Of a DNA stretch of 64,000 nucleotides, positions 52,801 through 63,938 are shown one piece after another; the first letter of the stretch is position 1; each line of letters begins with the position of its first letter. This stretch comes from Cytidiella melzeri. Its lineage: Eukaryota; Basidiomycota; Agaricomycetes; Polyporales; Irpicaceae. The translations under genes were made by a program, and so were the position numbers. The stretch is from the NCBI GenBank assembly GCA_022592445.1, contig JABYQR010000217.1, positions 1 to 64,000 on the forward strand, written 5' to 3'. The notes under the pieces were generated by a model. That model saw only the letters and a list, made by a program, of their open reading frames with translations, searched no databases and was not told the DNA's origin.

Positions 52801-53729
52801 GGCATCGACAGCACCGGGTATCATGTCGCTATACGTTTAAGCATGTTAGCACCTGTGTGGCCTCAAGATACGACAGATAGACTGGACCCACCTCTCTCCA
52901 GTAAGGAGAGACCTGTCGAAGCGCACGTCGCTCGATGCTTCGATGATCCTCATGTCAGCAGGCACGCGATTACCAATCGTGAGGTGTACCACGTCACCGA
53001 CGACGACGTCGGAGGAGGGAATGGTCTGATGCTGACCGTCGCGAATCACCGTGGCCTCTTGCGCGATGAGAGACTTGATCGAATGCATGATTCTTGAAGC
53101 GTGCCAGTCAACCCAAGCGTAGAAAGTAGCGGAGATAACGATAACGAGCAGCTATGGTCAAACGGAAATCAGCACCACGGCCAAAAATTACTATATGAAT
53201 ATCTGACCAACAAAACCGCTACTCCGAGATTGAAAGCCGCGGGATCCGCACCACCAAGTGGTTGGTAGGACAGCTGCGAGAAAACCCGTCGTTAGTGTTC
53301 TCCAATACAATGATATCGGAAATGCTACATCTCACAATTGTCACAATGAACGCAATCCACATCAGGAAATTGAATCCTCCGAACACGTAGTTGACCGCCT
53401 TCTTCCAGTAGTGCGTCGGTGGTGAGGAGATGCTGTTCTTCCCGAGCTTCGCCCTACGCGCAGCGGATGCAGAGTCCAAACCAACCTTGAGCGAGGTGGA
53501 GTAACGGTTGAGGATTTCGTCGGGGTTGAGGAGGTGGGCATCGATGTGCCGGATGGCGTTCGCAGGGTCCTTATCCCTTTTGGCAGTGGCGTCCCCTGCA
53601 TGCTCGGCCTGGATGGACAGAGTCCGATAGCTGGAATAGTGGATGATTAGCCTGCGTCACCAATAAGCTGCCAAGACTCACCGAATCTGCACGTCATAGT
53701 TCTTCTGCTGAGGCGAGTCTTGGGACATG
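49847..53729 (-). CDS. P-type cation-transporting ATPase (type II, Na/K-pump-like)
   Basis: A many-exon gene; the start at 53729 gives [16 protein letters not shown]. The N-terminus has a cation-ATPase cytosolic region and first membrane helix ([16 protein letters not shown]). The actuator domain has SLLTGE-S across an intron. M4 has [17 protein letters not shown] across an intron. [13 protein letters not shown] and the phosphorylation site [13 protein letters not shown] follow (about 52270-52300). The nucleotide domain has KGAPD, and the hinge has [14 protein letters not shown] and [17 protein letters not shown]. The C-terminal helices include [13 protein letters not shown] and [19 protein letters not shown]. 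Family membership suggests Na+/K+/H+ exchange at the plasma membrane (fungal ACU/IIC-like). The canonical PEGLP in M4 reads PQGLP here. Confidence 0.85.
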
Positions 53730-54744
53730 CTGGTCCACCTTCCGGGAGAGAGACAGCAGCGGAGGACGTGACCTTCGAGCGGACAGAAAATTGCAGCCAC
53801 CACGCTTTGGCCTCTTTATGCAAAAAGGGCAAGGCACCATCTGTTATCGGCGTGATACAACATGAAGGGTACATGCCGCACATCGATGTGAGCTGTTTTT
53901 GCCATTCCTCTTCGTTGTATCCTTCACACAAAGACTCATGGAGCTGCGCAAATTTCACCTATTGCTGGGGTTAGCTGGCAATTTGCCTGTCTTACGCTGT
54001 CAGATTGAACTGTATTCGATTGCTCCGGTTGCTAGTATGAATAGGGTACATGTCCTTCGAGTCCTCGGTGGGCATGAACACCTTGAACTCGGAGTGTTGC
54101 TAAAGACGCCCGCTGTGTGAGGTGTTTTCGCTATTCCTCATCAATGGTTTCTACCTCAGGCTGATATCAGACAAATGCCACGTCTTATCCGTACCGTGCA
54201 GGAGACTGACGAACCTGGATTGCGGGGTTTTCGCTGTCGGTGCAGCCGCCCTGGCGTACACGCTCTGGTAACGTACCCGCTGGAGGATATTACTATTTGG
54301 GCGTCGGAACCACCGGTCTGTAGATCGCTATGCGTTCGCTGCCAGTTGGTGATCAGCAGTCTGCTCTCAACTTGGCAGCAAAAATCTGTACTATGCTAAG
54401 ACCCTCATCAAATCCGCCAGCCATCCTCCAGAGAAGTTTGCTAGGCGACGTACAGTCTTATCGAGGACGGCCTTGATCGGCACCTTCGAACTTGCTCGAT
54501 GGCTCAGTCTACTCATCAGAGCAGTCACCAAGATGCAAAGCAATGACAACTGCTCGTCTGAATTGTACGAAGGTCAAAAGGTAAACAAAGTACCGCAGAA
54601 ATATACTGAGAATTTACATAAGGATTAAAAGCGGACAGAAACGTTGCAACTCACCTGCGGTGAAAGAAACACTTCAAACGACATCTGAAGCAAGCGCATC
54701 GAACTTGAGGCTTTCAATCAAGCAAGCCTGAGAGGGTCCCTCCG
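53730..54744. other. Upstream of the ATPase gene, no gene recognised
   Basis: Short open frames on both strands have no recognisable motif. The region probably contains the ATPase promoter and older repeat DNA. Confidence 0.4.
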
Positions 54745-54960
54745 ATGAGATTTCAACGTTCAAACTTCAAAGGGCACCCTGAGTATGACCCACACAACCC
54801 CCCGAAATACGTCGAGAGGTCAGACCTGATGGCGGAAGCAGCGGCCAGATACCATGAGGATCTACAGGAAGAAGGAATGGAAGTCATAAACCCAGTCAGG
54901 AGACAACACGAGATCGAAGACGTACTGTGCCACATTGAGAGGAACATCAGGAAAAACGGT
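54745..54960 (+). pseudogene. Relic of a second LINE ORF2
   Basis: It reads GHPEYDPHNPPKYVERSDLM then AEAAARYHEDLQ...RRQHEIEDVLCHIERNIR, which aligns with the LINE at 25680-25880 (GHADYNASNPPRYIECSNRM...IAEVLKYIERKFKNK). Only about 70 residues between the endonuclease and reverse transcriptase domains remain. The divergence is too high for a piece of the same copy. Confidence 0.75.
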
Positions 54961-55235
54961 TTTTCTACGTAGTAAACCCATATCTACGTAGCGCGCAGGT
55001 GTCCTCGTAGTTAACAGTAGAACCCCGTATTTATCAGTAGAGCCCGTAGATGCGGTCTCAAGGTACACATGTTAATTTATGCTGTACACGCCCAGACGAC
55101 GCTGGTAGTAGAACGATATCAAACGATTGAGTTGTCAGGGTAATGTGTATATAGTGATATCCCGATGTTTGCCGCGTTATGTTTATTCAAGGTTGGCCTG
55201 CCGAATGTCAGGCCAATATTTTCATCCAATGACTG
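54961..55235. other. No gene recognised
   Basis: Contains two spaced CTACGTAG-like motifs (about 54965-55045) and otherwise nothing recognisable. Confidence 0.4.
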
Positions 55236-55471
55236 CCTAGCCTCGTTGTCACAACGCAACGACAGATTTTCGATATTGAGCAGAGGTCAGATTGTTCAGT
55301 GTCAGGCTGATATCCAAAGTCTCAACATTGTGTAGACAACTCCCTGCCATCGGGCTAGCCTCGTTGTCACAACGCAACGACAGTTTTTCGACATTGGGCA
55401 GAGATCAGATTGTTCAGTGTCAGGCTGATATCCAAAGTTCCAACATTGTGTAGACAATTCCCTGCCATCGG
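55236..55471. repeat. 118-bp tandem duplication
   Basis: Two copies, about 93% identical by eye, begin at CTAGCCTCGTTGTCACAACG (about 55238 and 55356) and each contain CAGATTGTTCAGTGTCAGGC and CAACATTGTGTAGACAA. A partial third copy may precede them at about 55195-55235. Confidence 0.85.
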
Positions 55472-55909
55472 GCGGGCAGTAGCTCAGTAACAGATTGGTA
55501 CTCATCAGTTCGTGTCTGGATGCTTATGCAAGCGGCGTACTGGCAGGTCCTGGCGTTGAATAGTGCAACTGATGGCATTGTAATCCAAAAGAGAGTCCGA
55601 CAAGAGCAATGAGCGACAAGATTAGGATGTGGAGTAAGCAGAAACAAAAGCAGCGGTGAGCTCAAAGCAAGAGCGGCAGAATATTGACGGTAGCAAGCAT
55701 GGGAAAGCAAGAAGAGGTATGAGAAAGAGCGCAGTCAAAGCAGTGGTCCGAGGGCACAATACTAAAGGAGGTATACGGAAAGCAAGCAGAACAAACGATG
55801 AGCAAGTGAATGACGTGGGCTCAGGTATCAGCACGGGCACGAACAAAGCGACGAGCAAATGACAACTACACTATCGGGTATAAATGCAAGAGCAATGTCG
55901 AACATTAAC
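55472..55909. other. No gene recognised
   Basis: Purine-rich on plus, rich in AAGCAAG/GAGCAA words (55620-55870). It may be a decayed simple repeat. Confidence 0.4.
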
Positions 55910-56332
55910 CTACCAGCTGACGAGGAGCCGTTCAGCTGACTTCTGAAGTTCAGATGGCTGCGAGACCGTGGTCTTCTTGAACATCCTCTTTGATGTCACG
56001 GGATACGTCTTGAGATCAGCTAGGAGGCATTCCGTGAAGAACCTAGCCAAAAACGTCAGGGTAGAATGAAACAGATGAAGCGCATACATACTTGGACCAG
56101 AGCTTCTGCGCGTCCTGGTCATTGGCAGCTGCCTTGTTAATAACTTCTCGAGTTTTCTCGAGTTCGCCATCAACAAAGTTCCAAAAGTTTGTTTCGAGAA
56201 ATGTTGAATGGTCGTCCGACTCCTCGTCAATCTCCTCAGTGAGCTCGAGAGATGGATCCAGCCCCGTGTCAGTGGCCTCCTCAGTGTCCGGTCCAGCCGT
56301 TGCAGCGTTGGGATCAGAGTCACCCTGGCCTA
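55910..56332 (-). pseudogene. 3' end of an unrecognised gene, cut by the chromovirus
   Basis: Two minus-strand exons: 56092-56332 (acidic, then FLETNFWNFVDGELEKTREV and NDQDAQKLWSK) and 55910-56042 (FFTECLLADLKTYPV... ending at a stop). They are joined by a good intron (56043-56091). The coding frame runs straight into the LTR edge at 56333, so the upstream part lies beyond the retrotransposon, outside this window, or is lost. I do not recognise the family. Confidence 0.5.
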
Positions 56333-57048
56333 TGTCACAGATTTTCAATGTTTCTACAAGACTTGCCTTACCAGGCAACGGTATTATTGGGAATATTTAA
56401 GCGCTTGTCAAGCGCTTATCCAGCGCTTATCCGGCGTCTATTTAGGCGCTTATCCAGCGCTTATCTGGCGCTTATCAGGCGCCTATTCCGGCGCTTATTC
56501 TCAGTGCCTATCAATTGATGCGCTGATGCGCCTCCTGTCTCTGATGCGCTGATGCGCTCCTTTCCTTATCTGTGTATCACATGATAGAACTCTCTGGAAC
56601 ATTGTGGAACATGCTGGAACTATGATGTCATAGTATAGAACATTCCATTAGATGATGTCATAGTTCTTAGAACCTTCTGGAAAAGTCTAGCCTTGTCTTA
56701 GAACAAGCTAGAACAAGTCTAGCCTTGGAGCTGGGTCATGGGGTCAGGTCATGGGGACAATTGCTATTGGTTGATTATTGAAGTGGCACCACTAGGGCAT
56801 AGGGCATGCTTAGTAAGGTAGATTACTTTGCTTACTCATGTAGGTATTAGGGGTCTTAGGGTAGTACCTGGGGTCCTCCCCTTCATGTATATATAGAGGC
56901 ACTCCTGAGGGCATATCCCCTCAGTCTTATCCACTCTGTTGATAAAGGACTACCTTGTACTCTCCAGTACTTCGCTCACCACACCTCTTACACTCTATCC
57001 CTTCAAGTTTAACAACTTATCTGGTGAGTAGTAACCTTAACTGTTACA
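56333..57048 (+). repeat. Chromovirus 5' LTR (end uncertain)
   Basis: Starts TGTCACAG; a TGT...ACA element would end at CTGTTACA (57048). A TATA box (TGTATATATAGAGG, about 56886) lies about 160 bp before this end. If the primer-binding site is TGGTATCAGA at 57331-57340, the LTR would instead reach about 57330. The complete 3' LTR would decide this. Confidence 0.6.
56398..56540. repeat. GCGCTTAT(C/T) minisatellite in the LTR
   Basis: About ten degenerate 10-13-bp units of the type AGCGCTTATCC/GGCGCTTATT, followed by GATGCGCTGATGCGC units. They lie in the U3 part upstream of the TATA box, where they could act as enhancer repeats. Confidence 0.8.
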
Positions 57049-57475
57049 TTTGGATAAGACTGCCCCTACTCCCTCACGTCTTTGGACGTGCTGGAGGTTT
57101 CTTTCCCCTTTCTTCTAGGTCTTGTGCCTGTGCGTGGGCCCCTCTACAAATCCTCTAGAAATAGAGGTAGCCGGACCATAGGCTCTAAGTGGTAGTCGTG
57201 TCTAGGCCTTGCCTTGATGCGCACAACTTGAATCACCCTCTCGCCCGACGCTCCTAGAGCTGATCAGAGCAGGGGTTGGCATTATGCCAACATGATGAAA
57301 GTGTGCCTCCCCACAGGCGATAGTGGAGTCTGGTATCAGACAGCTCGTTATAAGAGCTAGACAACAGGACTAGAAACCCATGAGTGCCTAGGCACGTAGA
57401 CGGGTAACTTGTTCTGGCCGGACTTAGGGTCAGTGTAATACTGATCCGCCAACCATTTGCCGCACGGGTGGAACC

Positions 57476-58201
57476 GTGACGGAGATCCTATACACCACCG
57501 GACCTGGAGAGAGAGTCCAGGCCGACGCCGGCACTACCCCACGCACACACAGGACCTCTCCTTTATGGAGATTTGTTTCGCACACCGCTGAGCTGTCAAG
57601 CTCATCACACATTGTCACACACAGTCACCATGCCACTTTCCCGCTTCATGCTGCTAGGTCTGGCCGCAAGGCCCCCTACTCCATCCCAGTCCGTAATGAA
57701 GTCACCGGACTTCAGGAACGCCTCACCGTCTCCAAGGAGACACTTGACAAGTTCAAGGACGCTGGCAAGCCTCGCCGGCTCAAGTACCCCGATAATAAGC
57801 CCCTCATCAAGAGGATCGACCTCGAGGAGCAGGCTCGCACCACCATAGAGCATGAGGAGAACCAGGCTCGCATGAGTCAGGTATCTCATCTCATGTCTCA
57901 ACTCAGCCTTCTCGATCGTATCGAGAAGCAAGAGAAGGAGAAAGCTGAAAAGCTTAATCTCCTTCAGCGTATCGAGGAGCGCAATCAACGCGCTTACATT
58001 CCCACTCCCACTCCGCTCCCCGCTTCTCTCCACTTCCGTAAAACGAAGTTAATACTTCGTCAAGAGGAGTTTGAACCGATGATCACAGCAGCCTGTCAAA
58101 GGCTTGAGCCTGTGCTCAAGAAGCTGGACGCCTCTTCTCGAGTGGTGGGCAATCTTCTAGCCACCAGCTCAACACTCGTCGGGAGAAAGCCCAGTTACTG
58201 A
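57476..58201 (+). CDS. Extra coiled-coil frame upstream of gag
   Basis: About 240 open codons without an in-frame ATG near the start; an ATG at 57629 lies one frame away, so a frameshift is likely. The protein has VRNEVTGLQERLTVSKETLD, a lysine-rich part and a long heptad-like helix (MSQVSHLMSQLSLLDRIEKQ...EKLNLLQRIEERNQRA), then RQEEFEPMITAACQRLEPV. No gag or pol domain. Standard chromoviruses start with gag, so this is an additional frame, of captured or element-specific origin. Confidence 0.45.
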   Translation: MTEILYTTGPGERVQADAGTTPRTHRTSPLWRFVSHTAELSSSSHIVTHSHHATFPLHAARSGRKAPYSIPVRNEVTGLQERLTVSKETLDKFKDAGKPRRLKYPDNKPLIKRIDLEEQARTTIEHEENQARMSQVSHLMSQLSLLDRIEKQEKEKAEKLNLLQRIEERNQRAYIPTPTPLPASLHFRKTKLILRQEEFEPMITAACQRLEPVLKKLDASSRVVGNLLATSSTLVGRKPSY

Positions 58202-58550
58202 TCGGTGTGTCTTCATGGTCGAACAGTGGTTCAAGGAGAATCACACGGACAAGATGACGAATAGGGAATGGAGGATGTTGAAAAAGGACTTGAAGAGTTT
58301 AAAAGGATTAGTTTTGTGGATATACATCGGAGATGGGGTTACATCTTAGAATTGCTAGAAGGACTGTTCGATATGAACGCCTTTGTATATGCGGAAATGG
58401 AATAAAATGTATGGGCTGACAAGCCTCATTTTACTTGGTGACAACTTCCTGAAAAGGATTTAATGTGTGAAAACAACTCTGACAAGAGTTAATGTGTGAA
58501 AAGTGGTGTTTCTCTTCTTCTTATACTAGAAATAGTATTTCGCTTATCCT
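58202..58550. other. Leader between the extra frame and gag
   Basis: No coding signal. It contains a direct repeat TTAATGTGTGAAAA (about 58460 and 58490). Confidence 0.45.
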
Positions 58551-59738
58551 TTGCTAACTATGAAATTAGAAGCAATGGCCTCTCAATCTAACGCGGATCC
58601 AACGCTGCCGCCGCCGCCAATCCTCACCCACTCTGTTCCTTTCGGGAAAATCACTCCCATCGTCTATAACCCTTCAGTTGAAAACTTCGAGCAGCACATA
58701 TTCCACGGCCTCAATATAGCCCAAAGGGCTTTCACCCGCACTGTTGAGGGAGAAGCGACAACTGCTATTGTTCATAATATGATGAATCAAATGGTTCTCA
58801 TTTGCAACAATCAGTTGTCATTGCTGGAGGATAACCTCCAGCAATACGTCGATAAGGTCGCTCAAGACCTATACTCACAATGTGCTGCAGACACACAAGT
58901 CCAGCGAATGGACACTGACCTCGATATGGTCAAGACGACGATCACTAACGTGGTCAATCAGATCAACCAGCTTCCTTTGTCTCAAGGACAAGGAGGATCT
59001 TCGCGCCAGCCCAAAATTGGCGAGCCTCCGGAATTCAACGGCACTGACGGCAAGGTCAAGTTCAACGAGTGGTTGAACAAGATCTCTCTGTGGCTTGTCC
59101 ACGAGAACGTTGCTACAGATAGGCAACGTATTGCCGTCGCGATGAACCGGCTCTCAGGCGCGGCGGCTCAATACATGGAGCCGTGGATCAAGAAGCTGAC
59201 AAAGGGTCAGACAATCGAACGTGGGAAGAGTTCGAAAACGAGCTCAAGGTACAATATGGTCAACGGGATGACAAGGAAGGTGCTCGAAAGGAGCTCAATG
59301 CCTTGTTTAATAACACGGATCTGGCACATAAGAACTTCGTCAAGTACGCGGAACGTTTCCGTACGCTTGGAAGACTTTCTGGATACGAGGACGACTTGCT
59401 TATTCACAAGCTCAAGCACGTCATTGAGAAGGACATGAGGCTTGTCATGCGGAAAAGATGAAAATCAAATTCCGACAACTTGGCCTCAGTTCCTCGACCT
59501 CTTGCTCGACATCCACAAGAAGGTCTATCCGGAGAAAGCACAAGGCCAGATCTTCGCAAAGGAAAAGGATACGTCCACGCCTATGGAAGTGGACGCAGCG
59601 GACAAAAAGAAGAAGAAGAATGAGAAGCGGAACAAGGGCAAAGGCAAAGAGGTGAACTCGACTGAAAAGTCGGAGAAGTTCTGTCACATTCACAAGTCAA
59701 AGGACATAATACGGACGAATGTAACCTCAACGGCCTAA
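58551..59738 (+). pseudogene. Chromovirus gag, frame-shifted
   Basis: The first segment (58551 to about 59220) has a capsid-like region ending PPEFNGTDGKVKFNEWLNKI...AAQYMEPWIKKLTKG. The sequence then continues in a second frame as TWEEFENELKVQYGQRD...LFNNTDLAHKNFVKYAERF (to about 59445) and in a third as KDENQIPTTWPQFLDLLLDI. A lysine-rich stretch and CHIHKSK follow, where the zinc knuckle would be expected, and all frames close soon after. At least two single-base shifts are needed, so no functional capsid protein is made. Confidence 0.8.
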
Positions 59739-60068
59739 GAAGAAGCCCGATGAAAGAAGAAGGAGTGAAGAAGGATGGCAAGTCTTCGGCGCCGAAGAAG
59801 ATTCGGGCAGCAGATGCCGAGGACTCTGGATCGGACAGCGAGGCGAGCCCCTAAGGCTTCGTCGTCTAAAACAAAAAACGTTAATACCGCGCGCCTAGAG
59901 TTGGCGGCTCATATGAGGAGGTTCCAACAGAAGATGATGAACCTTCGACTCCTCACCCGTCCCCTGACAAGGGTAAAGGGAAAAAGCCGACCAAGGGCAA
60001 GGATTTTTTCCGAAGCGTCATGTGACTCCCTGCGAACATGAACGCTTAGGCCCTGATACCCTCGATCT
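59739..60068 (+). pseudogene. Degraded gag-protease linker
   Basis: Acidic and lysine-rich coding traces in changing frames (SGSDSEAS, YEEVPTEDDEPSTPHPSPDK, KGKGKKPTKGKDFF). Not translatable as one frame. Confidence 0.5.
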
Positions 60069-60617
60069 TTGTACCGTAGATACTGTCAAAAATGTAGCGC
60101 GTTCAAAGAATTCATTTTTTCTACCGTTACAATTTGGGTATATGGAAAGAAAGTGCAGGTCGAAGCTCTGGTAGATTCAGGAGCCACAACCACGTTCATC
60201 AGTAAGTCAGTGGTTGAAAGTAACAATCTGGTAACAAATCAACTGGCATCACCGTTTAACGTCATCAACGTCGACGGTACTCCCAATAAAGATGGTCAAA
60301 TCACTCACTCAGTACGTGCATACCTAGAAATAGGTTCGCACCGAGCAAGACAACACATGCTCGTCACTGATCTCGGTAGTAAACAAATGATTATCGGGAT
60401 GACCTTCTTACGCCGCCACAATCCGGAGATAGATTGGGCAAATGGCGAGTGGAGATTTACCAGATGTCCTGAACTCTGTGCCCCAAGAGCTCGTAAAAAC
60501 ATCACTGTAACTCAAGAAGAGATCGATGAACTTGAGTTACCTAAGGGACGTTCGGTGTCAGACAACCTGGACGGAATAGGAAAGTCGACCCGGACAACCC
60601 TCACATCCACTGGATGA
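60069..60617 (+). pseudogene. Chromovirus aspartic protease
   Basis: The active site is LVDSGATTTFISKS, and the downstream IIGMTFLRRHNPEIDW is the second conserved strand. The frame departs after ELELPKG: the expected continuation toward pol (LDDPEDQEIAEIML) is in another frame at about 60615-60660. The protease would normally be part of the pol polyprotein. Confidence 0.75.
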
Positions 60618-60791
60618 CTTAGACGATCCAGAAGACCAAGAAATAGCGGAAATAATGCTGAACTTTCTGGAAAGGAAGATGAGGGCTTTGAAGACGGCTT
60701 TGACGAACAAGAATCCGTCAATTGGAAGCCATTAGTACCGAAATATCTTTGGGAATTTGGTGACGTCTTTTCAAAGAAAAAATCAGAGCGC

Positions 60792-63119
60792 ATGCCGTTA
60801 CGCAAACCGTACGATCACGCGATCGAATTTGAGGAAGGTGCCTCCCTTCCCAAAGCGGCTAAACTATACCCGCTGTCTCCAATGGAAAAGAATTCTCTAG
60901 ATCAATGGATCGAAGAGGAACTCCGAAAAGGTTACATCCGCAAATCGAAAAGTCCGATTGCAGCACCTGTGTTCTTTGTCAAGAAGAAAGATGGCTCGTT
61001 GCGCCTTGTGCAAGACTACCGAAAACTGAACGACATCACGGTGAAAAACCGGTACCCCATACCTCGCATCAACGATTTAATCAATTCGTTAAGCAAGGCT
61101 AAGGTCTTCTCAAAGATTGATCTTAGATGGGGATACAATAACGTTCGCATCCGAAAGGGTGACGAATGGAAGACGGCGTTCATCACACACCGTGGCCTTT
61201 TCGAAGCCAAGGTGATGTATTTCGGTTTCAGCAACGCACCTGCGACGTTCCAAGCCATGATGAATGAAATTCTGAGTGATTTGATCTTAGAAGGACATGT
61301 CATGGTGTATCTCGACGACATCCTCATCTTCACTGAAGACAAGAAGGAAAACCGTCGCATCACACAGGAAGTGCTCAAGCGTCTACGCGAGAACGATCTA
61401 TTTGCCAAACCGGAAAAATGCTTTTTTGAAAAAGATCGCATTGAGTACCTAGGCATGATCATTTCTCACGGACACATCGAGATGGATCCAGCCAAACTCA
61501 CCGGAGTTACTGAGTGGCCGCGACCTGAAAAGGTTAAGCAAGTCCAAGCCTTCTTAGGCTTCGCCAATTTCTATCGGCGTTTCATCAAGGACTTTGCTAA
61601 ACATGCGAAACCGCTCACTATTCTTACAAAGAAGGACCAACCCTGGATCTGGAAAGATGCTCAGGAACAGGCCTTCCAAAGTCTGAAACAGGCTTTTACG
61701 TCAGCACCCATTCTGAGGATACCAGATGACGAAAACCCTTTCCGTCTGGAAACAGACGCTAGCGACTTTGCTACAGGAGCGGTATTATCACAACTGGACC
61801 CAGCTGACAAGCTGTGGCATCCAGTAGCCTTCTACTCTAAATCACTCAACGTCCATGAACGTAACTATGAGATATACGATAAAGAGTTGTTGGCTATTAT
61901 CCGCGCCCTGGAAGAGTATCGTCAACATCTGGAGGGACATCCGATTACCGTAGAAATATGGTCGGATCACCAAAACCTGACATATTTCAGGAATGCCCAG
62001 AAGCTGACTCGGAGACAAGCGCGATGGGCGTTATACCTCACGCGATTCAATTTCGTGCTCCGGCACAAACCCGGAAAGACCATGCTTACCGCAGATCCTC
62101 TGTCCAGGAGGCCAGATCATGAAGAGGGGGTAAATTCCGATAATGAGGACAAAATTCTCCTTAAACCCGAGTTTTTTGCCATCTCTGCTATCGAAAACTC
62201 TCATGACTCGCCTATCAACGATGATGAAATCCTAAGACGGGTCAAGGAAGCACTCATGAACGACGAAGTTACCAAGGACTATCAGCAGTTACTTAACTCT
62301 GGTCCTAGGGAGTTCAAGAAATCACTAGAGGAATGGAATTTTGAGAACGGATTACTCCTATACCGTGGAAAAGTCTACATCCCCAAAGATCAGAAATTAG
62401 ATCTGAGACGCCAAATCATCCAGATGCATCACGATCTACCTTCTGCCGGACATCCTGGCAGATGGAAAACGTACGAACTGATCTCGAGAAACTACTGGTG
62501 GCCAGGTTTAACCACCGATGTCAAGAAATACGTGACAGGCTGTGACACATGTCAGCGGATGAAGACTCGTCCGCAACAGCCTTATGGACCACTCATCCCT
62601 AATCCGGTTCCGGCCGAACCATGGGATATCATGACTGTCGACTTGATTACTCAGTTACCGGAGTCTGATGGCTTCAATGCTATCTGCGTAGTCGTAGACC
62701 GCCTGACTAAAAGGGCGCACTTCTTCCCTATTGTAAACGAGTTCTCGGCAAAAGATCTTGCAGCTCTACTCTATGAGAGAGTCTGGACCCTTCACGGGTT
62801 ACCTTTGCAGATCATTTCCGACCGAGGTCCACAATTCGCAGCAGATTTATTCCAGGAATGGTGTAAAATGCTAGGGATAGAATCTACGATGACTACTGCA
62901 TATCATCCGCAGACTGATGGTCAAACTGAACGAGTTAATCAAACGCTCGAACAGTACCTGCGTTGTTACGTTGATCAACTACATGACGACTGGGCTAGAC
63001 TGCTCAGCTCGGCTGAGTTGCATACAACAATGCAGCGCACGAGGGAACTAAGCACTCGCCTTTCTACCTCGAATACGGCAGACACCCTAGAGCTGGTCCA
63101 ACGCTCACTAAGGACCTGA
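60792..63119 (+). CDS. Chromovirus reverse transcriptase, RNase H and integrase, truncated by a frameshift
   Basis: 775 codons from the first ATG in this frame (MPLRKPYDHAIEFEEG); the coding sequence in reality begins further upstream (WKPLVPKYLWEFGDVF). The reverse transcriptase has KKDGSLRLVQDYRKLN, GFSNAPATFQ and the catalytic YLDDIL (about aa 172). RNase H has LETDASDFATG (about 320) and NYEIYDKELLAI. The integrase has the HHCC zinc region (HHDLPSAGH...CDTCQ, about 546-588) and D-D-E at about 616, 675 and 711 (TERVN). A base is missing near 63017 (after SSAE), so the last ~35 codons are out of frame. The true frame continues at 63131. Confidence 0.88.
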   Translation: MPLRKPYDHAIEFEEGASLPKAAKLYPLSPMEKNSLDQWIEEELRKGYIRKSKSPIAAPVFFVKKKDGSLRLVQDYRKLNDITVKNRYPIPRINDLINSLSKAKVFSKIDLRWGYNNVRIRKGDEWKTAFITHRGLFEAKVMYFGFSNAPATFQAMMNEILSDLILEGHVMVYLDDILIFTEDKKENRRITQEVLKRLRENDLFAKPEKCFFEKDRIEYLGMIISHGHIEMDPAKLTGVTEWPRPEKVKQVQAFLGFANFYRRFIKDFAKHAKPLTILTKKDQPWIWKDAQEQAFQSLKQAFTSAPILRIPDDENPFRLETDASDFATGAVLSQLDPADKLWHPVAFYSKSLNVHERNYEIYDKELLAIIRALEEYRQHLEGHPITVEIWSDHQNLTYFRNAQKLTRRQARWALYLTRFNFVLRHKPGKTMLTADPLSRRPDHEEGVNSDNEDKILLKPEFFAISAIENSHDSPINDDEILRRVKEALMNDEVTKDYQQLLNSGPREFKKSLEEWNFENGLLLYRGKVYIPKDQKLDLRRQIIQMHHDLPSAGHPGRWKTYELISRNYWWPGLTTDVKKYVTGCDTCQRMKTRPQQPYGPLIPNPVPAEPWDIMTVDLITQLPESDGFNAICVVVDRLTKRAHFFPIVNEFSAKDLAALLYERVWTLHGLPLQIISDRGPQFAADLFQEWCKMLGIESTMTTAYHPQTDGQTERVNQTLEQYLRCYVDQLHDDWARLLSSAELHTTMQRTRELSTRLSTSNTADTLELVQRSLRT

Positions 63120-63130
63120 AAAGGTCTGAC

Positions 63131-63703
63131 ATGAATGACATCATGTGGAACCGCTTGCAAGCTCAAGAGCATGCTAAGGCGGCGTTACAACTTGCGGCTG
63201 AACGCATGAAGTGGTACTATGACAAGCACGTCCAGAAGGTCCCCTTCAACGAAGGCGATCAGGTCATGCTAGATCTGAGAGACTACCAAAAATCTGGACA
63301 TAAGCTGTCAGCCAAGTACTACGGCCCATTCAAGATTGCTGAAAAGCTCTCGCCGGTCACATTCAGACTGGAATGGCCCGAACGTTCACCAAGGATACAC
63401 CCTGTATTCCATGCAAGCAAGTTGGTACCGTACAACGAACCTGAATTCGAAGGCCAAAAGCTGGAGATGCCTCCGCCAGATATCATCGACGGAGAAGAAG
63501 AATACGAAGTCGAGAAGATTCTCAAGTCAAGACGTACAGGTCGTGCCAAAAAGCTTCAGTATTACATACGCTGGAAAGGCTACGGACCAAACGACGACAC
63601 GTGGGAACCTGTAGAAAACATCACGCACGCTCAAGAAGCGATCAAGAAATTCTACGACGATCATCCCCGAGCTATACGCTCAGCTACGATTTACTGTGTA
63701 TAA
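63131..63703 (+). pseudogene. Integrase C-terminus with chromodomain
   Basis: The continuation of pol after the frameshift. It has a GPY/F-like module (GDQVMLDLRDYQ...KYYGPFKIAEKLSP...IHPVFHASKLVPY) and a chromodomain (YEVEKILKSRR...LQYYIRWKGYGPNDDTWEP) with the aromatic residues Y, W and W that form the methyl-lysine cage in family members. Such chromodomains direct insertion to heterochromatin (H3K9 methylation). Confidence 0.85.
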
Positions 63704-63919
63704 GTCACGAACAACACACCAAGGATCATCCACGATCCAATGACGCAACCGAGGAGGGTACGGACTAGACTACCATCAGCCAATGAGGTGTGAACCCCGT
63801 CAGGGGCGTCGGTAGAAGCCGCTAGAGTCACTCGGAATTGCTTAGGCACCCTCTTGACAATGGTGAAAAAGTGGACTCAATGACCAAGGTGTTCGTTCAA
63901 AACTCTTTGCACGGAGTTC

Positions 63920-63938
63920 AAAGCAAGAAGGGGGGTAA
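63920..63938 (+). promoter_or_regulatory. Chromovirus polypurine tract
   Basis: AAAGCAAGAAGGGGGG shortly before the 3' LTR. Confidence 0.7.

Noticed and set aside
53647..53958. 103-codon minus frame next to the ATPase start
   Set aside because: It overlaps the first exon and intron of the ATPase gene in another frame and shows no recognisable domain.
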